Shown piece by piece: positions 23,701-32,556 of a stretch of 64,000 nucleotides of DNA. The stretch is from Flavobacterium circumlabens (GTDB lineage: Bacteria; Bacteroidota; Bacteroidia; Flavobacteriales; Flavobacteriaceae), in contig NZ_SLWA01000004.1 of NCBI RefSeq assembly GCF_004345565.1, positions 360,162-424,161 on the forward strand. Direction: 5' to 3'. The notes under the pieces are model-generated. The model was given only the letters and a program-made list of their open reading frames with translations, was not told the DNA's origin and searched no databases. A program made the position numbers and the translations under genes. Positions within the stretch are counted from its first letter, which is position 1; every line of letters begins with the position of its first letter.

Positions 23701-26700
23701 TTCCTCCGTGATTTACCGCAGATCCTTTAATAAGCGCATAAACTGGATTTCCATCCCGTTTTGCCTTACTTAATTTTTTTAAAATGACAATTCCTACTCC
23801 TTCTCCCCGCACGTATCCATTTGCACTCTCATCAAATGTTTTGCATCTTCCATCCTGGCTTAATACTCCTGCCTGACTAAAAGACAATGTCAGTTCGGGA
23901 GTTAACAGAGCATTTACACCTCCGGCAATTGCCATTTCGCAATCACCATTCCTGATATTTTCAACTGCTCTGTGAATGGCAATCAGGGAACTTGAACATG
24001 CTGTATCAATAGGTTCACTCGGGCCGTGAAGGTCAAGTAAATACGATATTCTGTTAACCAGAACGGACTGAGAAGTTCCTGTAGTAGCCAGTGTACTGTT
24101 ACTAAGGTTTTCATTTGCAGCAATCAATGTTTTGTAGTCAGAGCTCGAACAGCCAATGTATACACCAGTATCTGTGCCTTTAATTTTACCTGCTGGTATT
24201 CCTGCATCCTCTAAAGCACTATAGACCGACTGAAGTGTAATGCGTTGTTGAGGATCCATTAATTCTGCCTCTGCTGGAGAAATATTGAAATACAAAGGAT
24301 CAAATGTCCCAATTCCCTCAATAAATCCTCCCCATTTGGCTTTGGTTTTATTTTTTTCTTTGACCGGATCACCGTATATTGCTTTCCAGTCCCATCTTTC
24401 GAGTGGAACTTCTGTTATAAGGTCTTTATTTTCTTTAATATTATTCCAAAAATCCTCAAGATTTTTTGTTCCCGGAAATCTTCCGCTAATTCCAACAATG
24501 GCAATTGGGTCTTCCTGTTCCTCTTCAACTGCACTTATTTTAGTGCTTCTGATTGGTGAGGTTAGTGCCGAAATCCATCCAATTCGCTTTTCAGTTATCT
24601 TATTTGTTGCTTGATCAAATACATTCGATACTGTTTCATTCGTTTTCCCACTCTTATATACAGCGGCCATTTCGATTGCATAATTTTCTATAAGGTGTGC
24701 TGCTAAGTCTAAAACAGTCGGACTGTTAAAAAATACCGTTGGTGTAATATCTAAATCGTACAATTTGCTGAGTTCAGTAGCAAATTTAGTTAGGGAAACA
24801 GAATCGAAACCATACGTACCAAATTCTTCCTCTTTCCTGATTTTATTTGGATCGATCTTGATTAATTTTGATATAATGGCAAGAATACTGTTCTCAATTT
24901 TAGCGTTTAAATCATGCCCATTCCCTGCTTTATTGTCCTTCTTTTCTTCTATGTTATCTGTCTTCCTGTTAATGGCTTTAGGAGCCGAATACAACCTCTT
25001 CTCTATTCTTTCTTTTATTCCATAAAAAACAATTACCTGACTAAAATCCGTATTAAGTATCTTATGCAGAGCTGCAATTCCATTATTATTGTCTAACGGC
25101 ACAATTCCCCATGATTTTTTTACTTCTTTTTTAATATGAGCAGGTACTTGCATGCCTCCTTCTTCCCACAGTGGCCAGTTAATACTGATCGTCTTTCCGT
25201 AGCGTTTCCCTTTTTTTTGCAGTTTATTACGATCAAAAGCAAAAGCGTCTAAATAAGCATTTGCAGCCGCATAGTCGCCTTGTCCTGCATTTCCTGTTAT
25301 ACTTGCTATTGAAGAAAATAAAAGTATAAAATCTAATTTTTCAGATTTTGTTGCTTTGTCGAGGTTTTTAATTCCCTGAATTTTTACATGGAGTACGATT
25401 CGGGCTTCTTCCCGTGTTTTGTCTTTTAAAAAGCTGTCCTTAATGAGTCCTGCACTATGAATTATTCCGTTCAAGCCTCCAAACTCCTCTTTTATTTTGG
25501 CAATACATTGCTCAACCTCTACGTTGTTTTCTATATCGCATTGCAAATAGGTTATTTTAGCAGAATCATCAATACAATCCGGCAAATTATCGAGGTCTTT
25601 ACTACGACCTAAAAGAATAATTTTAACTTTTTTCGTCTTGCTGATTTCAGTTGCAACGATTCGTCCTATTCCGCCAGATCCTCCGGCTATAACATACACG
25701 CCTTCTTCTTTTATCTGGTTTACATAAGACTGCCCGGCCAATTGGATTGGTTTTAAAACTTTTATTTTTCGATCGTCATTTTTGTAGCATACTTCCAATA
25801 CTTCCTGACCACATTCAGAATCGATGATCGTGCAAAGATCGGCTACAGATCTGTCTTGAAGTCCCGAAAGACTTATGATTTTAAAACTTAAATTTGTATT
25901 TTCGATTGTTGCTGTGCGCAGCAATCCTGCCACAAAGCTGAATTTTAATTCGTTTGCGCTATCATAGAGCAATACAAAATCAACTTTGCTCTTACTTTTA
26001 TTTTTTTCCTGAATGAGATTAAGCAGGCGAAAAAAGGTTTCCTGCTCATTAGATTCCTGAATACTGAAAATTTCTTCAGGATAATATTCTCTTATTTTTT
26101 GTTCAAATTCATCTTTCTCTCCAAGAATGATCAAACAACGATTCGCATTAAAATGACTATGTTTAAGCTCAGGTAATGCTACATTTTTCCAAACTTTTGT
26201 ATAGAACAAGGTCTGCTCATCATCATCATCATCATCATCATTACCCAGAGGCAGTGTTACAAAATCTTTCATACGAACCAATACTTCTCCGAATTCGTTC
26301 AGGATAAAGAGTGTATAACTACTAATTTTGTTTTCCTGTTCTGTCTCATTTTTAACGGCGTAACACCACACGGTTTCTTTTAGGTCCGCATAAATACTCA
26401 CTTCTTTTAAACTAAAAGGTAAAAACAATGAAATGTTATCTTTATTAAAACTAAAAGCAGCGCAGGTTTGCAGGGCGCTGTCCATAATTCCGGGCTGCAG
26501 GACATATTGCCCATTTAAAGTCAGTGTTATTTTAGAAAGCGCTTCGTTTTCATTAAAATGCAATTCCTGAATACCCTGAAAACTTGGTCCGTGATCCAAT
26601 TGAAGCGATTGGAAAAAGTCGTAACAATCTGCTCCTTTTTTAGTATGATGTAACCTTGCTCTAATTTCAGATAGACTAAAATTTTCTTGTCTTTCAGGCA

Positions 26701-29700
26701 AATCATAAGTCAAAAGACCTGTACAATGCTCCGTATCTTCTGTAGAATAAATACTGAAAGACAAGGCGTTTTCTAAAGGAAAAAGACTAGTATGAACTGC
26801 TACCGGAGTATTATCTATGATAACAGGACTTAACCATGCTATATTTTTTATCACAGATATTTTCTCTTCGGCCACACGTTCTCCAGCCTCACGGCCCATT
26901 TCTAAATAAGCCACGCCGGAAAGTATTTTCTTTCTCCTGACCACATGATCTCTAATTACTTCTTCATTACTTGTAAGGTGTGTTGTAAAACCTAATTTAT
27001 GTAAGGTAGAAGTGTTTTCATGCAACAGTTGATGCGTAATATTTGCCGGTAATGATAGATTCATATCAGAAGGCTGGAACCAATATCTTTCTCTGACAAA
27101 GGGATAAGTGGGCAGGCTGACTTTATTGGGCTTTTGAGAATTATAAAGTAAGTTCCAGTCAATAGTAATGCCATTAATCCATAATTGTCCTAACGTTTCT
27201 GTTTCGTTATTTTTAATGATTGTATTGACGAAAGTTTTTCCGGCTTCATTGTTAATAAGTAAATTTATGCCACCTGCGTTTGCACTGCCAATCATTAAAT
27301 TTGCTTTGTGTCCTGCTATATAATCTTCAATTCTTTGAATAAGTTCTGCTTTATCAGCCACTACAAAAGCCAGTCTCTCATTCATTACAGTTCTTCCAAC
27401 CTGTAACGTATAAGCAATATCATCAATACTAATTTCTTCATTGTGTTCGGCAAATTTCTTCAAATTACCAGCAAGCACTTTAAGGCGCTCCGTGTCCTTT
27501 GCCGACAGTAAAATCAGATTTTCTTTTCGGTTTTTTATTACAGCAGGTTTTGCAGTAAATTCTTCCAGAATAAGGTGGGCATTACTTCCTCCCGCTCCAA
27601 AGCTACTAATGCCAGCAATTCTTGCCTTACCTTCTGTTTTGTTCCATTGCTCCAGCTTTTGCTGCACTTTAAAAGGACTCTTTTCGAAATTAATATTGGG
27701 GTTTAATTCTGCTGAATGCAACGAGGGAACTAATAAATTATACTTAAGCTGCAGTATAATTTTAGTCACTCCTGCAATTCCTGCAGCAGATTCGCAATGT
27801 CCGATATTGGACTTAACCGAACCAATACTACAAAATTGCGTTTTGGTTGTTCCAAATGCTTTGGCCAAACCTGCTATTTCTACGGGATCTCCCAGACTTG
27901 TGCCTGTACCGTGTGCTTCGATATAACTTATATGATCAGGGTTTACACCTGAATTTTTAATGGCACTGCTTATTACTTCAGCTTGTGCTGTTGGTTTAGG
28001 TACTGTATATCCGTTGGCTTTTCCTCCATGATTTACAGATGAACCTTTTATTACCGCATAGATACGGTCACCATCTAACTGTGCGTCGCTGAGTTTTTTA
28101 AGTACAATTGCCCCAACTCCTTCACCTGGAATGAAGCCTTCGCCTTTACTGCCAAAACTTTCGCATTTCCCTCTGTTGGATAAAAAAGCACCTCTGCTAA
28201 GCATCAGATATTTGTTTGGATGTGTCGTAATATTGACTCCTCCTGCAATTGCTACTTGTGTATGACCTAACCTTAAGTCATTGCAAGCCAAATGAATTGC
28301 TGTTAATGACGAAGAACACATAGTATCTATTGCCATGCTTGGTCCTCTGAAATTACAATAATAAGAAACTCTGTTGGCTATGCTACTTGCACTTCCCCCT
28401 AAAACCAGATGATTTCCTTTTAAAGATTCTTCGGCTCCAAATAATTGGTACTCTTCGTACATTACCCCAACGTAAACTCCTGTTTTCTTTTCGGCTAGCT
28501 TTTCTACTGCATATCCCGCATCCTCAATAGATTCCCAGGCTGTTTGCAAAAATAGTCGCTCCTGCGGATCCATTCTTTCCGCATCTACTGGTGATATATT
28601 AAAAAACAAAGGATCAAATTGGTCCATTCCATTTAAAAAACCGCCGTAATTACTGTTAATCGCACCGTCTTTTCCCTTTGCAGCATCATAATAACGTTCA
28701 TTATCCCATCTGCCCTTCGGAATCCTGGTAATACAGTCTGTACCTGATTTTAAGTTTTCCCAAAACTCTTCAATTGAATCTGCTTTTGGGTATTTACCAC
28801 TAACTCCAATAATAGCGATGGGCTCATTATGGTCTAATGGACTTAGCTTTATGGCTTTTTCTTTCTTTTCTTCTGTGGCAGCTACAGATTCTGCAGCCGG
28901 AAATTTCGTAATTTCGTTTTGAAATTGCTCTGATGCTTCTTCTTCTCTAAAATAAGCCAGATGGTTCTCTAAAAAATAAACTGCCAGCTCATTTATGTTA
29001 GCATATTCAAAAAAGTTGGTTGCTGAGACTTCTCCCAATTCTTTTGATAATTCTTTTGATAATGTTCCTATCAGGATAGAATCAACTCCTAATGCAGCAA
29101 ATGCCGTATCTAGACCAATTTTGTTTTCTTCCAGTTTAAGAATTCGTGAAAAGATTTTTCTAAGATATGTGGTTATTTTAAGCTTATATTTTTCCTGATC
29201 TATTTCGATTTTAACTGTGTTCTTTACCTTTGGCACCTCTGGCAACATCTCTTCAGTAAGATTCAGTTCAACCATAATACTGCCATTACTTGTACACGTA
29301 ATGATTTGTTGTGGTAAATGCGCTTTACTGTTGCTGGATTTAATGTTATCAAAACCTAGTTCCTGAAATACTATTTCCCAATTCTTGGCAGAAAGTCCGG
29401 GACTTCCTTCCAGTCTTAACTCCTCATCATTATAATTCCACCATCCGTCAAGAAGTCCAAAGGTTAGGGTGCTGAAGAGTTCTGTTTTTGCTAGTTCGTT
29501 TAAAATCAATACTCCATCCTTTTTTAGAACTTGTTTGATATTTTTTAGGGTACTTGCAATATTTTTTGTGGCATGAATCACATTTGCGCCAATCAAGATA
29601 TCAAAACTTCCAGGTTCAAAACCTTGTTGTTCTGCAGATTTTTCAATATTAAATAATTGTGTTTTCAGATAGGGAGCTGTATGCTTGAAATTTTGCTCAG

Positions 29701-32524
29701 CATGCAACAGAAAACTTTGTGACACATCAGTATATATATATTCGAGCCTGTGCTGGTAGGCTTTAAGTTCTTCAAACAAAAACCTGCTTGTTCCTCCTGT
29801 TCCTGCACCAATTTCTAAAATTCGGATTTTATCCGATGTTTGTAATTTTCCAATTCCGTTTGCAACTGATTCTGATAGTAACCTGTTAAAATAATCTGAC
29901 TGCTCTCCACTATTGTAAACAGCACTAACCAGCTCCATACTTCCAAAAGGAAAAATAATATCGGTAGCATTTTTAGTGCCTAGCAGGATCTCATTAAAAG
30001 ATGTGATACATATAGTAAGAAGATTGGCATATGCCTTATAATGGCTATACCTGAGGACAAAAGTATTAAGTGTTTCCTCAAAATTAAACAAGGCAATTTC
30101 TTCCCCAATTTTTTCTGTTAAGATAATTTCATCATTGGTAATTTTAATATAATTTTCAGCACATAACTCTCTTAAAAGTTCTGTAATTAATCGGTTGTAT
30201 TTCGTTTGTATTTTTAATCTTTCGATTAGCGTACTTACCTTAATACCATTTATAATACCCAGCTGTAGTAATTTTTGATACACTGCTTTACTGCAAATCT
30301 TTCTAAATGACTCTTCTATTGCTTCGTTATAATCATAAAGCGGGATATTGGTTAAGTCTACTTTTAAATCCGTTTGAACCGTTATTGTACGCGTTGCTTC
30401 ATTTTGAACTAAATTATACATTGGGTATTTAACCTGATCGCTAAGTTTAATGGCTATAATCTGGGTTAAATCCTGTTGCAGCATTTGTTCCAAAACTTCC
30501 ATTCCTTTTGAGGCTGTAATACTTCCAATTCCTAAAGTAGCCATGCTCTGGCGATAGTCTTGTGAACTTACTATTCCTGTTTCGCCCCAATAACCCCAAT
30601 TTATGGTATAACAGGTCGTTTTTGTTTTTTGTGTTATAAAACGGCCCAAACTGTCTTTGTAACTGCAGCCGGATGCATAATTGGCCTGTCCCTTTGCAGT
30701 CCATTGCGACTGAACCGAAGAATAAAAACAGATAAAATCCAGATTCTCATCCTGAAAGGAATCTATAAAGTTATGACTTCCGAGAGATTTTGGATAATAG
30801 GATTTCTCAAAATCGGAGGTAGTCATGTTGATCAGCAGTTTGTCATTTAACACAATGGCTAAGTGAAATAAACCATTAATCTGGTTATGGGTTAGCTTAA
30901 TTTTTTGATAAGCATTTTTCATACTTATCGCATTATTTGCATCACAGCAAATATAAAGTGGTTCTCTGCCATTTACAGCGGTTTCTTTTTGCGCCAGACG
31001 GATTTCAGCATTTAAAGGACTTCTACCTAACCATACGATTTGGGCATTGTATTTTTCTATTAAGTAACGGCTGGTTACCTGCCCAATTCCTCCGGCTCCT
31101 CCCAATAAAACATAAACTCCGCTCTCCTTTAATTTGCTCTTACCTGTAGTATTGAGCGTAATGGGATAAAGTTTTTGCTGGTAAAAGAAACTTTTTCTGA
31201 ATGCAATGATTTCGCCATTATAATTGAAAGAGAAACTGTTTATTTTCTCGGCATCACCGCTTTTTAATTCAAGTGTCGAAAGATCTATTAGCCTAACTTT
31301 CCAGTTTGGATGTTCCTGAGCAAGCGATCCTGTTAATCCGGCAATTCCTCCTCCGTAAATTTCGCAAGAATCATAATCAAAAACCTGTACAGTCTGCAAA
31401 GTAAGCACTGTTAATCGTACTGGTTTATTGCCGTAAGTTTCTTGTATTTTTTTTATTTCTTCAAATACTATTGTTTCAGCACACTGAAATGAATTTTTAT
31501 CGCCAACAGGGAAAAGACCGTTCAATAAAAAAATATCCGTATCATCGTAAATGGAATCGGGTATATCTTCCATAATGGTGCTTTGGATTGATTGTAAAGA
31601 CAAACTTAATTGCAGTTTTTGCAAAAAAGTTTCATTCTTTGTTCCTTTTCCTGTGATCAGTAATGCAGATTTCGCATTTTTTGTTGGCTTTTCTGTAACT
31701 GCTACACGATTCCAAACAGGATGAAATGTAATGGCTGTGTTAGGTTTGTTTATTTCTTTTTGAATTGGAAGCGTAGCAAAATCTTGTAGGCTTACCAGTA
31801 CTTCACCTGTTGCATTAAGAACTTGTATGGTATAAGTATTGATATTTTCTTTTTGATTGTCTTTTTTTACATAGGCCCAGATTTCATGGGTTAAATTTTT
31901 ATGAATTTTAATTGTTCCGACGCTATACGGAACTTCGATTCCATTTACACTATTAAAGTTAAAAGCCACACATGCCTGAAAAGCATTGTCTATCAGTTCA
32001 GGAGTGAGGATAAGGGAACTGGCATCAGTATACAATTCAATTCTAGCTAAAGATTCCTGATCTGAATAATATAATTCCTGAATTCCCCTGAATCGCTCTC
32101 CGTATAAAATCCCTATTTGTTTAAAATGGCTATAACAATCTTTTCCGGATTTAAAATTGTTTAGTCTTTTTTTTATGGAGTCAATATCAAAAGGAGCAGT
32201 TGCTTTTAATTTTTCCGTACCAAAATATCCAGATGTTACAATTCTTTCTGTTTCGCTGGTCACATCGAAAATTTCATAAGTTAACACACCTGTATTGGCA
32301 GAAATTCTGGTTTCTACTTTAGTTGCATTGGTTTTGCTTTCAAGCATATCAATCCAATTCACATTATGAATTGAGGTAATCCTTTCATTTGAACAAATTT
32401 CACCTGCTGCTCTTGCCAATTCCAGATAGGCGGCTCCAGGCAATATTTTCATGCTGTTTACTTCATGGTCTGTGAAAAAATATTCATCCCCGGAAAAAAT
32501 ACTTTTAAATTTTCTTATTTTCAT
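17726..32524 (-). CDS. Trans-AT polyketide synthase B (DH-KR-cMT-ACP-KS-DH-KR-ACP-KS-DH-KR-ACP-KS-DH*-ACP)
   Basis: 4932-aa PKS that begins inside a module whose KS is the last domain of protein A. Approximate layout: DH (His about 18), KR (GGAGGIG about 476), cMT (EIGAGTGG about 908), ACP (GVDSI about 1147); KS (1231-1655), DH (His about 1860), KR (GGSGGIG about 2281, YAAAN), ACP (GFDSV about 2575); KS (2671-3100), DH (DHQVNGEKMLPG about 3311), KR (GGFGGLG about 3740, YSAAN), ACP (GVDSIM about 4020); KS (4110-4525, CSSSL about 4278), DH-like domain (DHLVNGNRILLG about 4585), ACP (GIDSS about 4873). The second DH has lost both the Gly and the Pro of HxxxGxxxxP. The last DH-like domain has Leu for Pro and has no KR partner, which resembles double-bond-shift modules. 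A seven-Asp run near residue 2098 lies in the linker before the second KR. No AT or ER is seen in cis. Confidence 0.96.
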   Translation of the reverse strand: MKIRKFKSIFSGDEYFFTDHEVNSMKILPGAAYLELARAAGEICSNERITSIHNVNWIDMLESKTNATKVETRISANTGVLTYEIFDVTSETERIVTSGYFGTEKLKATAPFDIDSIKKRLNNFKSGKDCYSHFKQIGILYGERFRGIQELYYSDQESLARIELYTDASSLILTPELIDNAFQACVAFNFNSVNGIEVPYSVGTIKIHKNLTHEIWAYVKKDNQKENINTYTIQVLNATGEVLVSLQDFATLPIQKEINKPNTAITFHPVWNRVAVTEKPTKNAKSALLITGKGTKNETFLQKLQLSLSLQSIQSTIMEDIPDSIYDDTDIFLLNGLFPVGDKNSFQCAETIVFEEIKKIQETYGNKPVRLTVLTLQTVQVFDYDSCEIYGGGIAGLTGSLAQEHPNWKVRLIDLSTLELKSGDAEKINSFSFNYNGEIIAFRKSFFYQQKLYPITLNTTGKSKLKESGVYVLLGGAGGIGQVTSRYLIEKYNAQIVWLGRSPLNAEIRLAQKETAVNGREPLYICCDANNAISMKNAYQKIKLTHNQINGLFHLAIVLNDKLLINMTTSDFEKSYYPKSLGSHNFIDSFQDENLDFICFYSSVQSQWTAKGQANYASGCSYKDSLGRFITQKTKTTCYTINWGYWGETGIVSSQDYRQSMATLGIGSITASKGMEVLEQMLQQDLTQIIAIKLSDQVKYPMYNLVQNEATRTITVQTDLKVDLTNIPLYDYNEAIEESFRKICSKAVYQKLLQLGIINGIKVSTLIERLKIQTKYNRLITELLRELCAENYIKITNDEIILTEKIGEEIALFNFEETLNTFVLRYSHYKAYANLLTICITSFNEILLGTKNATDIIFPFGSMELVSAVYNSGEQSDYFNRLLSESVANGIGKLQTSDKIRILEIGAGTGGTSRFLFEELKAYQHRLEYIYTDVSQSFLLHAEQNFKHTAPYLKTQLFNIEKSAEQQGFEPGSFDILIGANVIHATKNIASTLKNIKQVLKKDGVLILNELAKTELFSTLTFGLLDGWWNYNDEELRLEGSPGLSAKNWEIVFQELGFDNIKSSNSKAHLPQQIITCTSNGSIMVELNLTEEMLPEVPKVKNTVKIEIDQEKYKLKITTYLRKIFSRILKLEENKIGLDTAFAALGVDSILIGTLSKELSKELGEVSATNFFEYANINELAVYFLENHLAYFREEEASEQFQNEITKFPAAESVAATEEKKEKAIKLSPLDHNEPIAIIGVSGKYPKADSIEEFWENLKSGTDCITRIPKGRWDNERYYDAAKGKDGAINSNYGGFLNGMDQFDPLFFNISPVDAERMDPQERLFLQTAWESIEDAGYAVEKLAEKKTGVYVGVMYEEYQLFGAEESLKGNHLVLGGSASSIANRVSYYCNFRGPSMAIDTMCSSSLTAIHLACNDLRLGHTQVAIAGGVNITTHPNKYLMLSRGAFLSNRGKCESFGSKGEGFIPGEGVGAIVLKKLSDAQLDGDRIYAVIKGSSVNHGGKANGYTVPKPTAQAEVISSAIKNSGVNPDHISYIEAHGTGTSLGDPVEIAGLAKAFGTTKTQFCSIGSVKSNIGHCESAAGIAGVTKIILQLKYNLLVPSLHSAELNPNINFEKSPFKVQQKLEQWNKTEGKARIAGISSFGAGGSNAHLILEEFTAKPAVIKNRKENLILLSAKDTERLKVLAGNLKKFAEHNEEISIDDIAYTLQVGRTVMNERLAFVVADKAELIQRIEDYIAGHKANLMIGSANAGGINLLINNEAGKTFVNTIIKNNETETLGQLWINGITIDWNLLYNSQKPNKVSLPTYPFVRERYWFQPSDMNLSLPANITHQLLHENTSTLHKLGFTTHLTSNEEVIRDHVVRRKKILSGVAYLEMGREAGERVAEEKISVIKNIAWLSPVIIDNTPVAVHTSLFPLENALSFSIYSTEDTEHCTGLLTYDLPERQENFSLSEIRARLHHTKKGADCYDFFQSLQLDHGPSFQGIQELHFNENEALSKITLTLNGQYVLQPGIMDSALQTCAAFSFNKDNISLFLPFSLKEVSIYADLKETVWCYAVKNETEQENKISSYTLFILNEFGEVLVRMKDFVTLPLGNDDDDDDDEQTLFYTKVWKNVALPELKHSHFNANRCLIILGEKDEFEQKIREYYPEEIFSIQESNEQETFFRLLNLIQEKNKSKSKVDFVLLYDSANELKFSFVAGLLRTATIENTNLSFKIISLSGLQDRSVADLCTIIDSECGQEVLEVCYKNDDRKIKVLKPIQLAGQSYVNQIKEEGVYVIAGGSGGIGRIVATEISKTKKVKIILLGRSKDLDNLPDCIDDSAKITYLQCDIENNVEVEQCIAKIKEEFGGLNGIIHSAGLIKDSFLKDKTREEARIVLHVKIQGIKNLDKATKSEKLDFILLFSSIASITGNAGQGDYAAANAYLDAFAFDRNKLQKKGKRYGKTISINWPLWEEGGMQVPAHIKKEVKKSWGIVPLDNNNGIAALHKILNTDFSQVIVFYGIKERIEKRLYSAPKAINRKTDNIEEKKDNKAGNGHDLNAKIENSILAIISKLIKIDPNKIRKEEEFGTYGFDSVSLTKFATELSKLYDLDITPTVFFNSPTVLDLAAHLIENYAIEMAAVYKSGKTNETVSNVFDQATNKITEKRIGWISALTSPIRSTKISAVEEEQEDPIAIVGISGRFPGTKNLEDFWNNIKENKDLITEVPLERWDWKAIYGDPVKEKNKTKAKWGGFIEGIGTFDPLYFNISPAEAELMDPQQRITLQSVYSALEDAGIPAGKIKGTDTGVYIGCSSSDYKTLIAANENLSNSTLATTGTSQSVLVNRISYLLDLHGPSEPIDTACSSSLIAIHRAVENIRNGDCEMAIAGGVNALLTPELTLSFSQAGVLSQDGRCKTFDESANGYVRGEGVGIVILKKLSKAKRDGNPVYALIKGSAVNHGGKANTMTSPNSNAQKELLLKAYRAAKVDPRDVGYIEAHGTGTNLGDPVECEGLKLAFRQLYKENGIELPAEPHCALGSVKTNVGHLEAAAGIVGLTKLLYAIKNKTRPGNAHLKVPNPYLNFTDTPFYLQKETTNWETKDGKPRIAGISSFGAGGSNAHIVIEEYIPEKTMLKDEEKGPFLILLSAKNSSRLKDRVQDLLNYSEEKPNLSLQNIAYTLQVGREHMDERLAFEVFSYQEFNEALSAYLVGNNKNITTGNVRKPLLDFRLEGIEQQGYIDHALEQKDIQSLIQLWINGFDVDWNILYDNHFTPKKISLPTYPFEKKYFWVNIPNNDAKNLIQEQKLHPLVHQNESTLVDQHFTSIYSGQEPFLQDHQVNGEKMLPGVAYLELARAAGEISLNKKITGLREVTWLTPIRVNGAAEKIGITILEEKNDAIGYEIYSESEGSLKIHSKGKFETAQNSTTKKYDLPSLRRKLKHTRNKEECYLHFKKLGLDYGETFQGIQTLYYGDSEALSQIILPKAEDGYLLPPGVMDSALQTCAGLSFLNNMQGQELPFSVKEVNILGSLKGELWCYVEKAKNRNDKVSAYQIHLLNSEGEEVLSFVDFKALPIGQLQQSTSASIATVQSYQSVWRYGIQNKKQHDCKTVVLLNEGSLLLAEKLQEELEIEVILLSSTNEIEKWWEISTMIKNYINQGNIQFLLVYQNNEYLQVDFLSGFFKTAKLELPKINGKLLGVDSLTIRDLDQVAGYIEAEIGIDEDEVRYFNGVREVKKTESFLLMESDKGCKIKKGGVYIITGGFGGLGRIVAEHILKTEDVRLVILGKSKLDANRQIQLGKWNNASYYTCDFTNKEDVFKCIYEIKETIGAITGVIHCAGITQDSLLVNKTKEQISTVFDPKINGIKFLDEAMQHESLDFMVLFSSITAVVGSSGQACYSAANAYLNSFARYRNELTAKGKRKGHTISIDWPLWEDGGIKMANENKAFLKKKWGMEPLPTQEGIAVFEKLLTSCLDHCVITFGESQKIEKVLISGQNENQRNEVVQNATHTVTEIQKILKEICGALLKIEEKDIDIDVDFTEYGVDSIMMMNILNALEERFEATMEPTIIVNYPTIELLAYFLASENIKKPGVAIDSQEPIKESFFEKTDFQNIEESITETKKVTIPESSEKANKIAVIGMACHLPGSDNIKEFWDNLKAGKELISDTPKERWDMGEYFSAQEELDKTYTDKGGFITNPGLFDAHYFKISDDEAISMDPQQRLTLELSRQLIANCGYDKKELYNSNTGVYIGAKDNNYVRNNYHLLPKGTHQNVIVNNISNMIAARVSDFYNFNGASLVIDTACSSSLVAIHQACEDILNGKIEMAIAGGISILVDAFGHIAFSQAKVLSRDGHSYVFDERAEGFVLGEGGGLVMLKEYEQAKRDGNTIIGTIIGSAINNDGKTMGLTVPNKEGQKAVIQKALDKTVISPEQISYYEAHGTGTLLGDPIEVKAATEIYQQYGSKKQFCALGSVKSNVGHNMTAAGVTGLIKILLQMQYGQLVPTINCENPHPRFKFSESPFYPNTRLKDWNEEHKIAAISSFGFGGTNCHLILEKNKNETTSLRQPLPVQRLSNKSYWLGEEIREIADKEQLQDIVSEVFSYNETYLKDHLVNGNRILLGTTFLGLATNHIQSKSDKVVVLSRILFKNQVILNHNEQLKVKVSFVNNAFAVSSENTTTAYLIDVAEGKLEESLISIPDNCLSEIKMLKESAYLKLGKEAFYQKDMEKGIVQGDSLQVIEKIHIGENKSLAELRLPKQEGIHKYNLMDPVLLNGGLVATLALIKNIDTPFLPLMIKEFKIYEKIPEQCLVIGEIIKMNREIIETNFKFCSIEGEVIGEVTGFVCKKTSFTDQEAIKISDHSKEIKTEQAETFLRRVLQSASSKDISIISSEKNFMDMGIDSSELIALVKIMEEELGTELYPTLFFEYQNLNELAQYLQEEYPNRFHPETVHEKLSTTN
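26218..26241 (-). repeat. Trinucleotide microsatellite (eight CAT units) inside PKS B
   Basis: Eight perfect CAT units on the plus strand, read as GAT codons on the coding strand, give a run of seven Asp. They lie in the linker between a DH and the following KR. Slippage would add or remove Asp residues without breaking the frame, so length variation between strains is likely and probably tolerated. Confidence 0.9.
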
Positions 32525-32556
32525 TATAATGGCTTGTTCTTGGATTTTAATCTTAC

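Noticed and set aside
30447..30704. Other frames inside the PKS genes on both strands
   Set aside because: They are shadows of the long PKS frames and have no domain signatures.
32525..32556. Frameshift between PKS A and B
   Set aside because: Reading through in the other frames does not restore the missing DH segment, and protein B starts at a plausible ATG aligned to the DH.
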